Assembly (NCBI RefSeq): GCF_000350085.1 | Contig: NZ_CAUM01000095.1 | Span: 33,886-97,885 of the forward strand | Direction: 5' to 3' | Length of the DNA: 64,000 nt | DNA from: Mesorhizobium metallidurans STM 2683 | Lineage (GTDB): Bacteria > Pseudomonadota > Alphaproteobacteria > Rhizobiales > Rhizobiaceae | Part shown: positions 56,035 through 64,000 of the stretch, one piece after another | Layout of the letters: each line of letters opens with the position of its first letter | How positions within the stretch are numbered: the first letter of the stretch is position 1 | The notes under the pieces: generated by a model | Databases searched by the model: none | What the model saw: the letters and a program-made list of their open reading frames with translations, nothing else | What the model was told of the DNA's origin: nothing | Position numbers and translations under genes: made by a program

Positions 56035-58747
56035 ACGACAGCAGTTCCTTAAAGATACCGTTCCCTGCCAAAAGTGACTCGTGTGTTCCGTCTTCCACCA
56101 ATTGGCCCGAGTCGAAGACGATAACGCGATCGAACATCGCCGCCATAGCCGGATTCGTCACGACCCATACAATTGCCGGCGAATGGCCATCGCGTCTGGC
56201 TTCCTCGAGCACGTTTCGCAGCACCTTATTCTGCATGCGCTGGTCGAGCGCCGACAGCGGCCGGTTGAGAATGAGAAAATCGGGACGCTTGAGCAGGGCC
56301 CGGGCAACATCGAGCTTCTGTCGCTGTCCACCGGTCAGCCGCCTGCCGCCGGAGCCGACGTTGAAGTCCAGGCCGACATCCAGAAGCTCGGCATAAAGCC
56401 CCAGTTCGTCAAGAATGTCATAGACGATGGAGCGTATGCGGTCCGGCGCGTCGGGATGGTTGGTGCCCACACGCCCGAACAGGACATTATCCATGACGGT
56501 GGCCGCGGCAATGTATTTGGCAGGATCATACCGTTCGACCGCATTTTGCAGCTCGGGCGGCAGGTTTTCATAGAACCGGTTGCGTGCAGCAACGATCTTG
56601 CTCATCAGCTCGTCGCTCAGCAGGCCGAAGCGATGCCGGGGCTCGATATAGGCAAAGCTCAAGGTGACGATCATGGCGCGATCGCTCTCCGAGACCGCCT
56701 CGTGGGGACGGTTCTTGAGCCGTTGCAGCAAGGTTTCGTAGGCGGGTATCTCCTCGGCGCTCATGAAGGCGAGCTGCTGGAAGAACTGGTGATCGGGCGG
56801 CAGGTCGGCAAACAGCTCGATCGCCTGTTCGGCGATCTCCATGCCCATTTCGTAGAGCGTGCGGTCGAGGCCGGCTTGCCTCAGCACGGAAACAAAATAG
56901 GGATTGGCCGCCAGAGCCTTGTCGGCCAGTTCGGGGCCGGCGGCAGCGCCGAAGAGCAGGTTTTGGCCGATCGTTGCTTCCTTGTTGTAGGCGCCCGGTT
57001 CGAAAGGAACCACCAGTCCGCTCAGTCCTTCGTGTTCCAGCCGGGTTCGCAGCGCCGCACGCAGTTCGACGATCCGCCTGGCAAGCTCCGTGTGACGCGT
57101 GAGGTCGGCCGAAGAGCGCAAGGCAAGATCCAGAATGTCGCGCGACAGAACAACCGCGTCGAGCACCCGGCGCACGGCTTCGAAGAGATCGTGCGGGCCG
57201 GTGGCGCCGGCGGAAGCATAGTTGATCCAGTCGCTGTGGATATCAAGATCCGGATTGCCCGACCGGCGCGCCTCGGCGATGCTCCAGCGGTGCTGGTCCG
57301 CCGCGGCACCGTCATAGGTCACCGATGTCAGCGGCGCATGCTTCAACCCGTAGAGCAGGTTATCGCGGAGGCTTGCCTGGAACAGGAAAACATCCGACGA
57401 GGCATAGGACATGCGCCGGCCGGTCACTGCTTCGGGGAGTTCAAGCAGGTCGTCGGCGCCCGAGGCGACCCTTCCGCTGTCCGGCCGGTTCAGCCGAGCG
57501 AAGGCTTCTGCAAGCGCCTCCGCTCCGCCTGTTGCGGTACTGACCAGCGCCACCGTCTCACCCGGCTTGACCTGGAGGGAGATACGGTCGAGGAGCATTG
57601 CACCGCCATCGTCCGCTATGGACAGACTGATCGCCGACAGGGGGTTGGTCATCGGATCGGGATCGTCGATCGTCAATGCCCCGATTCTCGGCGCGATGAG
57701 ACCCTCGACGGTGAATTGTTCAACGACCTGCTGATATTTGACCTGGACATCCTGCCGATCCTGATCCCAGTCGATCAGTTCCTTCATCGGTCCGGGCAGG
57801 TCCTTGTAGGCGCCGATCACGGCCACGAGCTGGCCGACATCCAGCCGCCCCTGGATGACCAGATACCCGCCGACCATATAGAACAGAAAGGGCGTGACCT
57901 GCGCGAGAAAATTGTTGAGGAACTTCACCATGAATTTCCATTGGTAAAGATCGAAGCGGATCTTGAAGATGAGCCCGAGCCGGGCAGCTATGTCGGCGCG
58001 CTCGTAGTTTGATGTATCGTGGACGTGAACCGCGCCGATGCCGTCGACGATTTCGCCAACCCGGCCCGAAAGCGCGCGTGCCGTCAACTGCCGTTGGCGC
58101 CCGAGCACGATCAGCCGCCGCCGCATTCGCGGGATGAGCACGATCTGGATCGCCACGATCACGGCCGCTATCATTCCGAGCCAGAAGTTCTGGACCATGA
58201 TGAACAGCATGGCCGTCAGCGCCTGGCCGCCGAGCAGCACCGGCTGCAGGAAGGCATCGCCGATGAAGCCGCCCAGCGGCTCCACCTCGTCCTTCACCAT
58301 GGTCGCCACTTCGGCGGATTTCACCCGCTTGAAGTAAAGCGGCGGAAACCGCAGCACACGATCGACCAGATCGAAGCGGATACGCCGCAGCATACGTTCG
58401 CCGAGGCGGCCCTTGTAGGTGTTGATGTAGAGTTTGAACAGACCGTTGACGATGACCAGCAAGAGGAACACAAGGCTCAGGGCAAACAGCGTCTCCTTGC
58501 GGTCGAGCTGAAAACCGGAGAAGAACTGGATCTCTCCAATGAACGGCAGGTTATAGTTCAACCTCATGAATGGCTGGGTCGCGCCCGGTTGCTCGAAGCC
58601 GCCACCTTGGATCGGGCCGTTGACGATCAGCTTCGGCAGGTTGAAGGACATGAAATACGGGATCATCGAAAGCACGACGATCATCAATATCCAGAGCTGC
58701 TGCTTCCTGGTGTGCGTCCAGATATAGCGGGCTAGGCTGGGTTCCAT
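56033..58747 (-). CDS. ABC exporter-like protein with degenerate ATPase domain and 270-residue insert
   Basis: A 904-residue protein. Residues about 14-330 form an ABC exporter membrane domain with six helices. The nucleotide-binding domain starts near 370, but the Walker A position reads LVSTATGGAEAL, lacking GKS/T. The signature LTGGQRQK (804-811) is kept, Walker B is LILNRPLSALD (Asp and Glu replaced by N827 and R828), and the H-loop histidine is replaced (VTNPA). A helical insert of about 270 residues separates the Q-loop region from the signature. The motif NLLYG/NLLFG/NVLFG occurs three times (about 463, 596, 754). It probably cannot hydrolyse ATP alone. The downstream cNMP-binding gene suggests a regulatory channel or transporter role. 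Confidence 0.85.
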   Translation of the reverse strand: MEPSLARYIWTHTRKQQLWILMIVVLSMIPYFMSFNLPKLIVNGPIQGGGFEQPGATQPFMRLNYNLPFIGEIQFFSGFQLDRKETLFALSLVFLLLVIVNGLFKLYINTYKGRLGERMLRRIRFDLVDRVLRFPPLYFKRVKSAEVATMVKDEVEPLGGFIGDAFLQPVLLGGQALTAMLFIMVQNFWLGMIAAVIVAIQIVLIPRMRRRLIVLGRQRQLTARALSGRVGEIVDGIGAVHVHDTSNYERADIAARLGLIFKIRFDLYQWKFMVKFLNNFLAQVTPFLFYMVGGYLVIQGRLDVGQLVAVIGAYKDLPGPMKELIDWDQDRQDVQVKYQQVVEQFTVEGLIAPRIGALTIDDPDPMTNPLSAISLSIADDGGAMLLDRISLQVKPGETVALVSTATGGAEALAEAFARLNRPDSGRVASGADDLLELPEAVTGRRMSYASSDVFLFQASLRDNLLYGLKHAPLTSVTYDGAAADQHRWSIAEARRSGNPDLDIHSDWINYASAGATGPHDLFEAVRRVLDAVVLSRDILDLALRSSADLTRHTELARRIVELRAALRTRLEHEGLSGLVVPFEPGAYNKEATIGQNLLFGAAAGPELADKALAANPYFVSVLRQAGLDRTLYEMGMEIAEQAIELFADLPPDHQFFQQLAFMSAEEIPAYETLLQRLKNRPHEAVSESDRAMIVTLSFAYIEPRHRFGLLSDELMSKIVAARNRFYENLPPELQNAVERYDPAKYIAAATVMDNVLFGRVGTNHPDAPDRIRSIVYDILDELGLYAELLDVGLDFNVGSGGRRLTGGQRQKLDVARALLKRPDFLILNRPLSALDQRMQNKVLRNVLEEARRDGHSPAIVWVVTNPAMAAMFDRVIVFDSGQLVEDGTHESLLAGNGIFKELLS

Positions 58748-58776
58748 ATGCGACTGTGGACCCTTCAGTTGGAAGG

Positions 58777-59010
58777 ATGCAGGATGTAAAAGCACCTGCT
58801 GGCGAATGGCGTATCGGCAATTTCTTCATCGCCAACGACAAGCTCGAAAGTGCGGTGCACGGAGATTGTCCTGCGCTTAAACGGTTCGCGGCTTCCGAAG
58901 CGTTTTGGCGAATAGCCGAGCACGAAGCCGCAACCGCGCGGCTGGTGCTGGCGGATGCACGCCGATCGTCCGGACAGATGCAACCGGCTCTCTCCGGCAC
59001 CGGGCAATGA
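58777..59010 (+). CDS. Doubtful small hypothetical protein
   Basis: A 77-residue frame with a GGAAGG sequence close to its ATG and ordinary composition, divergent from the ABC gene. It has no recognisable domain; the segment GEWRIGNFFIANDKLESAVH is the most protein-like part. It could be real or a chance frame in the roughly 350-base divergent region. Confidence 0.35.
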   Translation: MQDVKAPAGEWRIGNFFIANDKLESAVHGDCPALKRFAASEAFWRIAEHEAATARLVLADARRSSGQMQPALSGTGQ

Positions 59011-59104
59011 CGAAGCGGCTTGCAGCATAATCACGTCCGCGGATCAAAACAGCCTTGCGGAAGGCAAGATTGCGTCGCCCGAAATCCCAACATACAAGAC
59101 GAAT

Positions 59105-59779
59105 ATGATGGATGTCACGCAACCACGCAATGCCGGCATGGACTGGCGCGAGCAAGCCTTGGACCTTACGCGGGGAATTGCTGCCTATGTCAAATGCCCT
59201 CTCGTGGCAGGGCTGGCGCGCGTCATCGCCAAGCATCCGAAGGCCGATATCGCCAACGCCTTCAACCACAAGCAGGTTGCCTGCAAGATGTGGGCACTCG
59301 ACAGGCTGTTCGAAAGCTGCGGCGGCCGGTTCGGGCGCATATGGGTTCTGGGTGGATGGTACGGCGTATTGCCGGCAATGCTTTTCAACGACGCCCGCTT
59401 CGACATCGCGGCGGTCGATAGCATCGACATCGATCCCGAAGTCGCGCCGGTGGCCCGGACCCTGAACCGGGAAGCCGGCGACAGGTTCCGGGCGCTGACG
59501 GCAGATATGTACGCACTCGACTATGCGGCCGGGCGGCCCGACCTGATGGTCAATACGAGCTGCGAACACATAGCCGATCTGGGCGCCTGGCTTGCTCTGC
59601 TTCCGCGCGGCACGAATGTACTGCTGCAATCGAACGATTATTTCAGCGAGCCGACGCACATCAACTGCGTGGCTTCACTTGCAGCCTTCGAAGCAATGGC
59701 GGCGCTAGGGGAGGTGCGGTTCTCCGGCGAACTGCCGACCAAAAATTATACGCGCTTCATGCTGATTGGAACTGTTTAG
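59105..59779 (+). CDS. Class I SAM-dependent methyltransferase-like protein
   Basis: A 224-residue Rossmann-fold protein. RIWVLGGWYGVLPAMLF is a motif I variant, with IDIDPEVAPVARTLN as the acidic strand; DYAAGRPDLMVNTSCEHIAD looks like motif IV. The start MMDVTQPRNAGMDWREQALD lies after an A-rich leader; the frame is open to 58955. It is placed at the left end of the glycosyltransferase block but convergent with it, so a glycan-methylation role is a guess. Confidence 0.78.
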   Translation: MMDVTQPRNAGMDWREQALDLTRGIAAYVKCPLVAGLARVIAKHPKADIANAFNHKQVACKMWALDRLFESCGGRFGRIWVLGGWYGVLPAMLFNDARFDIAAVDSIDIDPEVAPVARTLNREAGDRFRALTADMYALDYAAGRPDLMVNTSCEHIADLGAWLALLPRGTNVLLQSNDYFSEPTHINCVASLAAFEAMAALGEVRFSGELPTKNYTRFMLIGTV

Positions 59780-59871
59780 CGCCCAAATTGCCCAGCGGTT
59801 TTGGGACAACGACGTGCATGAAAACAAGGACTTGAAGGCCGTCGCACGAATCTCGGCAGACGCGACGCGCG

Positions 59872-61068
59872 TTATGGCCCATCTTCTGTTTGATCATGAA
59901 CTTTTTCGAAACCGGGCCCCGCTTTCAGGGACCATGTTCGATACCGCTCGCGCAGGATTTGCGTCGAGCGACGCGCGCCTTCCAGATCGAGACGATGCGC
60001 GGATGGCGTCGGTCCCACAAGCGTCTGTTCGATCGCTTGCGCCAAACCTTCAGGCGTCAGGTCCTTTTCCATCAGCACCGTTGCAAGGCCGAGTTCTTCG
60101 AGCATCAGGGCGCGAAGCGTCTGTTCGGTTTCCCCGCCGGCTGCAAATGGAACGAGCAGGGAACGACAACCTGCGCGCAGGACATCGCAGACCGTGTTGT
60201 AACCCGCCTGCGAGACTGACAGGCGGGCGCCGGTCAGCAGGCTGGCGAAATCCTCGCGGAACCGGAAGATGGACAGGCCCGGCGTGGCATCGCGTACGAT
60301 CGCGTCAAACTCGTCTTTCGGCAGGTTTGGGCCGGTGATCAAACACCATTTCCAGGCGTTGTTGGCACTCCGCGCCGCTGCGACGGTGGCGCTGGCAAGG
60401 CTCTTTCCGGCAGCCCCGCCGCCAACCGACACCAGAACGTCGAAGCGCTCGGAGACCGCGGGCGATGGCGGCGCGGCAACGAGCCCTGTGTAGGTGACCT
60501 CGGCCCTGATCGCCCCAGCCAGTGGAAATGTCTTGTCGATCGTTGCGAAAGCCGGATCGCCGTGGACCATAACAAGGTCGAAATGCCTGTTGATGAGATC
60601 GACCGTTTCCTCGTTTCGGCCCGGCTTGACGCGCTCCTGAAGGATATCACGGACGGACGTCGCCAGCAGCGGTCTGGGCGACGTCGCGTCGATGGCCTCG
60701 ATCAGCGGCAAGAGTTCGAAACGCATCTGCCGGCGTCCAAATGGAAACGCCTCGACAATGACGATATCAGGCCTGCAATCCCGGAATGCCTGCAGCAGCA
60801 TCTCTGAACGCGATTTCTTGAAATCATCGTCGATGGGTTTGCCCTGCAGGTCGACAAGTCCGGAAAATCCTTCATCACCGGAGGTGACAGGTGGCAGGGT
60901 TACAGATTTTACACCCAGTCCCGGAAAACCCGCGATCGGCGCTCCGCCGGTCACGACGGTTACGTCAAACCCGTCATCGACCAGAGCCGCCGCAATGCGG
61001 CTGGCGCGCGCGAGATGGCCGATACCGAGCAGGTGCTGGACATAGAAGAAAGCGCGCAGCCGCTTCAT
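59872..61068 (-). CDS. MurG-like GT-B glycosyltransferase
   Basis: A 398-residue glycosyltransferase. The N-terminal loop YVQHLLGIGHLARASRIAAA and the donor-site SQAGYNTVCDVLRAGCRSLL followed by VPFAAGGETEQ are MurG/GT28-like. VLVSVGGGAAG marks the start of the second domain. It overlaps the next glycosyltransferase upstream (ATGA at 61068), so the three genes 63525 to 59872 form an operon. It is paralogous to the gene at 62311. Confidence 0.88.
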   Translation of the reverse strand: MKRLRAFFYVQHLLGIGHLARASRIAAALVDDGFDVTVVTGGAPIAGFPGLGVKSVTLPPVTSGDEGFSGLVDLQGKPIDDDFKKSRSEMLLQAFRDCRPDIVIVEAFPFGRRQMRFELLPLIEAIDATSPRPLLATSVRDILQERVKPGRNEETVDLINRHFDLVMVHGDPAFATIDKTFPLAGAIRAEVTYTGLVAAPPSPAVSERFDVLVSVGGGAAGKSLASATVAAARSANNAWKWCLITGPNLPKDEFDAIVRDATPGLSIFRFREDFASLLTGARLSVSQAGYNTVCDVLRAGCRSLLVPFAAGGETEQTLRALMLEELGLATVLMEKDLTPEGLAQAIEQTLVGPTPSAHRLDLEGARRSTQILRERYRTWSLKAGPGFEKVHDQTEDGP

Positions 61069-62309
61069 TCGGCGGCCCGCCACTCCCGCTCGAACAGTTC
61101 CTTGAGCTGTCCAATGCTTGCCATATGATCGAAATGGCCGCGCACGCGCCGCTCTGCGGCGTCGCCGAGGCGGGCGCGCAGCACGGGAGCACGGATCAGG
61201 CGCTCCAGCGCCTGTGCCAGGGCAATTGGGTTTTCCGTCGGAACCAGCAGCCCGGTTTCATCCGGCGATAAAAGCTCCGGCACGCCGGAAATATCGGTCG
61301 ACACGCAGGCAAGCCGCTGGCTAGCCGCCTCCACCAGAACATTCGGCAGACCGTCCCGGTCGCCATTTGCGGTGATCCTGCAGGCCAGGGCGAAGATGTC
61401 GGCGCGGCGGTAGTGCTCAAGCACCTCCTCCTGCGCAAGCGCGCCTTTCCAAGAGACTCGACCATCCAGTCCGAGCTTTTGCGCCAGCGCCTTGAACCGT
61501 TCCAGTTCCTCGCCGCCGCCGATATGCTCGAAACGCCACGCCAAATCGCCGGGCAAGAGGGCAAGGGCCTCCAGCAAGGTATCGTAACCTTTCTTTTCAA
61601 CAGCGCGGCCGACACTCAGAACGATAACCGGTTCGTCCGGCGCCGAGCCGTCATGCTGTTTTCGCGCCTCGCCGAAACTGCCGAAGCGATCAAGGTCGAG
61701 CCCATGATAGCTCAGATGCACGGACGAGTTGCCGTTAGCGAGTTTTTTCAGACGGTCGAAGCCGGTTTTCGTGCAAGTGACCGTCCAGCGCGCCGAGGAA
61801 AGCTTGCCGGCCAGATCCCAGTCCGCCGAAGTCCAGATGTCCTTGGCATGGGCCGAGCAACTCCAGGGCTGGCCACGAAGCTGGCTGGCATAGCGTGTCA
61901 CCGATGCCGGCGTATGCGCGAAATGTGCATGCAGCCAGCCTGCGTCTTCCGGCCATTCGGCCGCCAGCACGAGCGCTTGCCCGAAGCGGCGGGCGCGATT
62001 GCGCGTAAAGTCGCGGGGGATATCGGCAGCCAGCGATCCGAGCGCGCGCCAGAAGCCCGGCCGCAGCAGATAAGCAAACAGCGAGCGAACCACGCGCAGC
62101 GGCTCTTCATGCAGATATTCCGGCAGATAATGGACGGGCGCTTTGATCTCGTCATGCACGGGGTGGCGTTTTGCGTCGGTCGGCCGCCTGAGCGCGACGA
62201 GTATCAGGTCGAACCCCGCACGCTCCAGACCGAGCAGCTCCTGCGCGATGAAGGTTTCCGACAGCCGCGGATAGCCCTTCAGAACCACGACGATCTTGCG
62301 ATGTTGCAA
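61065..62309 (-). CDS. GT4-family glycosyltransferase
   Basis: A 414-residue GT-B enzyme. It starts HRKIVVVLKGYPRLSETFIA, a typical family 4 opening. The donor-binding part has VLSVGRAVEKKGYDTLLEAL, then DGLPNVLVEAASQRLACVST and SPDETGLLVPTENP. The initiation codon appears to be TTG at 62309, one base after the stop of the upstream gene. It probably adds one residue to the polymer made with its two neighbours. Confidence 0.92.
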   Translation of the reverse strand: MQHRKIVVVLKGYPRLSETFIAQELLGLERAGFDLILVALRRPTDAKRHPVHDEIKAPVHYLPEYLHEEPLRVVRSLFAYLLRPGFWRALGSLAADIPRDFTRNRARRFGQALVLAAEWPEDAGWLHAHFAHTPASVTRYASQLRGQPWSCSAHAKDIWTSADWDLAGKLSSARWTVTCTKTGFDRLKKLANGNSSVHLSYHGLDLDRFGSFGEARKQHDGSAPDEPVIVLSVGRAVEKKGYDTLLEALALLPGDLAWRFEHIGGGEELERFKALAQKLGLDGRVSWKGALAQEEVLEHYRRADIFALACRITANGDRDGLPNVLVEAASQRLACVSTDISGVPELLSPDETGLLVPTENPIALAQALERLIRAPVLRARLGDAAERRVRGHFDHMASIGQLKELFEREWRAAE

Positions 62310-62310
62310 C

Positions 62311-63525
62311 TCAGCTCATGCCTTCAATGACCGAAAGGTGATGGCCGGCCCGCCGGTCGTACAGTTCCGCGACGATTTCGGAAATATGAGGCAGCCCTTC
62401 CAGCGTCAGATGCGGATTGCTCTGCGATGGGCGGGGCCGGTCCGGCAGCACCTTCAGTGCATCGGCAAACCGCTGGGAATCCTCGGCTTCTTCCGGCAAA
62501 AGCATCTCGATGAGGCCGAGTTCGGCTGCGCGCCGTGCTCGGATCAGTTGCTCCTCGCGGGGCTTGACGCGGGGCACGATCAGCGCCGGCTTGTCGAAAG
62601 ACAGTATCTCGCAATAAGTGTTGTAACCGCCCATCGCCACCACCGCCTTGGCGCCGGCAATCAGCTCTTCCATGCGGTTGTCGAACTCGATGATCTTGAT
62701 ATAGGGGATCTTGGCCCCCTTCTTGAGCAACTTGTTGCGCTTGCGCGCCGGCATGTAAGGCCCAAGCACGATCAGCGCCCTATGCTGCAATTGCGGATCC
62801 TGCTGATAGGCATCGATGACGTCGTGGATCAGTTCGGCGCCGTCACCGCCGCCACCGGTGGTAACGAGGATATAGTCGCCCTCGGGCCGGTGGCCGGGCA
62901 ACTCGTTCTGCTGCAGGCTCCGTTGCAGGAAACCGACGAACTTCATCTTTGCCCTGACAGCCGGTGGCACATCCAAGCCGGTCAACGGGTCGTAGAAATC
63001 CGGTGGACCATAGACCCAGACCTTGTCGTAGAACAGGCCTATCTTGCGCATCACATCCTTGCGTGCCCACTCTGCTTCGAGCAGATGCGGCGCGTCCATC
63101 ACCTCGCGCAGGCCAAGCACGAGCGTGGTGCCCCGCGTCTTGAGGTAGGACAGCGTGTCCTCGATCTCGCCGCGCAGGCCGAGCGGTTCCTTGTCGACGA
63201 TGAAGATATCCGGCCGGAAGGTCTCGGCTGTGTGGCGGATGATCGACTGGCGCATCCTTAGCGTCTCATGCAGATCGATATCCTTTTCCAGCGAGGTGTA
63301 TTCGCCGTTGCGCAACTTGATGACGCTGGGGATCTTCACGAAGTCGACACGGGCGCGGTAGTCGAAGGCGCCGGCAATAGTCGCACCCGAAATGATAAGC
63401 ACATGAAGTCCGCGGAAATCCTCGACCAGCGAATGCGCGATCGTCCGGCAGCGCTGCAAGTGGCCGAGCCCGAACGTGTCGTGGCTGTACATGAGAACTC
63501 GAGCGTTTTGTACGTGCTGGGTCAT
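62311..63525 (-). CDS. MurG-like GT-B glycosyltransferase
   Basis: A 404-residue glycosyltransferase, first gene of a three-gene operon. The loop YSHDTFGLGHLQRCRTIAHS and the donor-site sequence AMGGYNTYCEILSFDKPALI followed by VPRVKPREEQL match the paralogue at 59872. ILVTTGGGGDG opens the second domain. The ATG at 63525 begins the conserved region; the frame is open to 63627. It is divergent from the partial gene at the right edge. Confidence 0.9.
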   Translation of the reverse strand: MTQHVQNARVLMYSHDTFGLGHLQRCRTIAHSLVEDFRGLHVLIISGATIAGAFDYRARVDFVKIPSVIKLRNGEYTSLEKDIDLHETLRMRQSIIRHTAETFRPDIFIVDKEPLGLRGEIEDTLSYLKTRGTTLVLGLREVMDAPHLLEAEWARKDVMRKIGLFYDKVWVYGPPDFYDPLTGLDVPPAVRAKMKFVGFLQRSLQQNELPGHRPEGDYILVTTGGGGDGAELIHDVIDAYQQDPQLQHRALIVLGPYMPARKRNKLLKKGAKIPYIKIIEFDNRMEELIAGAKAVVAMGGYNTYCEILSFDKPALIVPRVKPREEQLIRARRAAELGLIEMLLPEEAEDSQRFADALKVLPDRPRPSQSNPHLTLEGLPHISEIVAELYDRRAGHHLSVIEGMS

Positions 63526-63870
63526 TGTTGAACGTCTTTTAGAATTCTCGCCTTGAGAACCGTGGGCGACCCCCGCACGAAACCATCCTTGCGGGCTACC
63601 GACCTGTTTTGAAACATGAGGGCGCAATTTTCAATCTGTATTACCAAGAGGGTCCAAGGATGACGCTCTTCTTGATAGTGCCTTCAAGCTGATCGTCGTC
63701 CGCTATACGACGTTCCGCCGCGCGACAGCGCCTCGTGGCAGGAAGTGGCGCCGGGCTATCACCAATTGGAAGGCCTGAGCCCGAAACTAGACGGATTGGC
63801 GAATATCGCCTCGGCGGAAGCGCGCCGAGACTCCCTACTATTGTTTTGGGAAGGATCGAAAGGGAAAGCG
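63526..63870. other. Divergent promoter region at the right end
   Basis: About 345 bases between the glycosyltransferase operon and the partial plus-strand gene. A minus-strand frame at 63641-63931 (96 codons) has no motif, no ribosome site and overlaps the partial gene, so I treat it as chance. No repeat or RNA gene was seen. Confidence 0.45.
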
Positions 63871-64000
63871 GTGTCCAAAAGATCGGCAGAAGCCATCCCT
63901 GTTGATTCCAATGAGCTTCCGGTCTCTCCAAACTCCATTGGTTTCGGAGCGCTGAAGGCGAAGTCCGCTATCCTGCCAATATACCTAAGGACAGTCGTCA
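63871..64000 (+). CDS. Partial gene at right edge, possibly an ABC exporter N-terminus
   Basis: A plus-strand frame opens at GTG 63871 behind an AAAGGGAAAG ribosome-like site and stays open to the window end (43 codons). The end of the visible part, GALKAKSAILPIYLRTVV, looks like the cytoplasmic lead-in to the first helix of an ABC exporter. The function needs the missing sequence. Confidence 0.5.
   Translation, partial: MSKRSAEAIPVDSNELPVSPNSIGFGALKAKSAILPIYLRTVV

Noticed and set aside
56081..58012. A 643-codon plus-strand frame opposite the ABC transporter
   Set aside because: No domain recognised and composition typical of antisense GC-rich frames.
63641..63931. A 96-codon minus-strand ORF at the right end
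   Set aside because: No motif or ribosome site and it overlaps the better-supported plus-strand partial gene.

Overview
The window is GC-rich, gene-dense DNA from an alphaproteobacterium, most likely a Mesorhizobium-like member of the Rhizobiales. The basis is indirect: the type VI secretion gene set, many class III nucleotide cyclases, the style of the envelope-glycan genes, and two copies of a short palindromic element ('tagagcaattccagg...ggaattgcgt') that I remember as abundant in Mesorhizobium. No rRNA, tRNA or CRISPR array was seen.

Region 1 (1-12.4 kb) is a type VI secretion locus. The minus-strand operon tssA-tssB-tssC-hcp-tssE-tssF-tssG-tagH-tssJ runs off the left edge, and clpV (tssH) is divergent on the plus strand. 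Region 2 (12.4-17.5 kb) holds an intact TIGR02677-type gene and a truncated TIGR02678-type gene, the first two genes of the four-gene SMC-type cassette now known as Wadjet/Jet. The SMC-like and nuclease genes are absent, so this looks like a broken defence locus. A SWIM-zinc-finger SNF2 helicase lies next to it. Region 3 (17.9-23.3 kb) is a mercury-resistance island. It has a divergent merR with the operon merT-merP-merF-merBA, where MerBA is an organomercurial lyase fused to mercuric reductase. Beside it are a second MerR-type unit and debris of an arsenite-type transporter and a MerT-like gene. Both metal promoters have the 19-bp spacer typical of MerR control. A frameshifted XRE regulator marks the right end.

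Region 4 (24.0-29.4 kb) is a four-gene minus-strand operon: a coiled-coil protein, a membrane protein with four near-identical 136-residue repeats and an OmpA domain, a Ras/Rab-like small GTPase, and an adenylate cyclase. This is my best candidate for an undescribed system, a transmembrane GTPase/cAMP signalling module. Region 5 (29.7-32.6 kb) is one gene joining a family 2 glycosyltransferase, a NodS-like methyltransferase and a NodB-like deacetylase.

Region 6 (32.6-58.8 kb) mixes a peroxiredoxin-like protein, a YejABEF-like peptide ABC importer and an unusually dense set of cyclic-nucleotide genes: three further class III cyclases, a DUF3095 cyclase-like protein, a stand-alone cNMP-binding protein, a metallo-beta-lactamase-fold hydrolase, and an ABC exporter whose nucleotide-binding domain has lost Walker A, Walker B and H-loop residues. 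Region 7 (49.8-64 kb, interleaved with region 6) is an envelope-polysaccharide cluster: a nucleotide-sugar dehydrogenase, four glycosyltransferases, a deacetylase, two methyltransferases and a partial gene at the right edge.

All domain and family names come from reading motifs by eye; no database search was possible.
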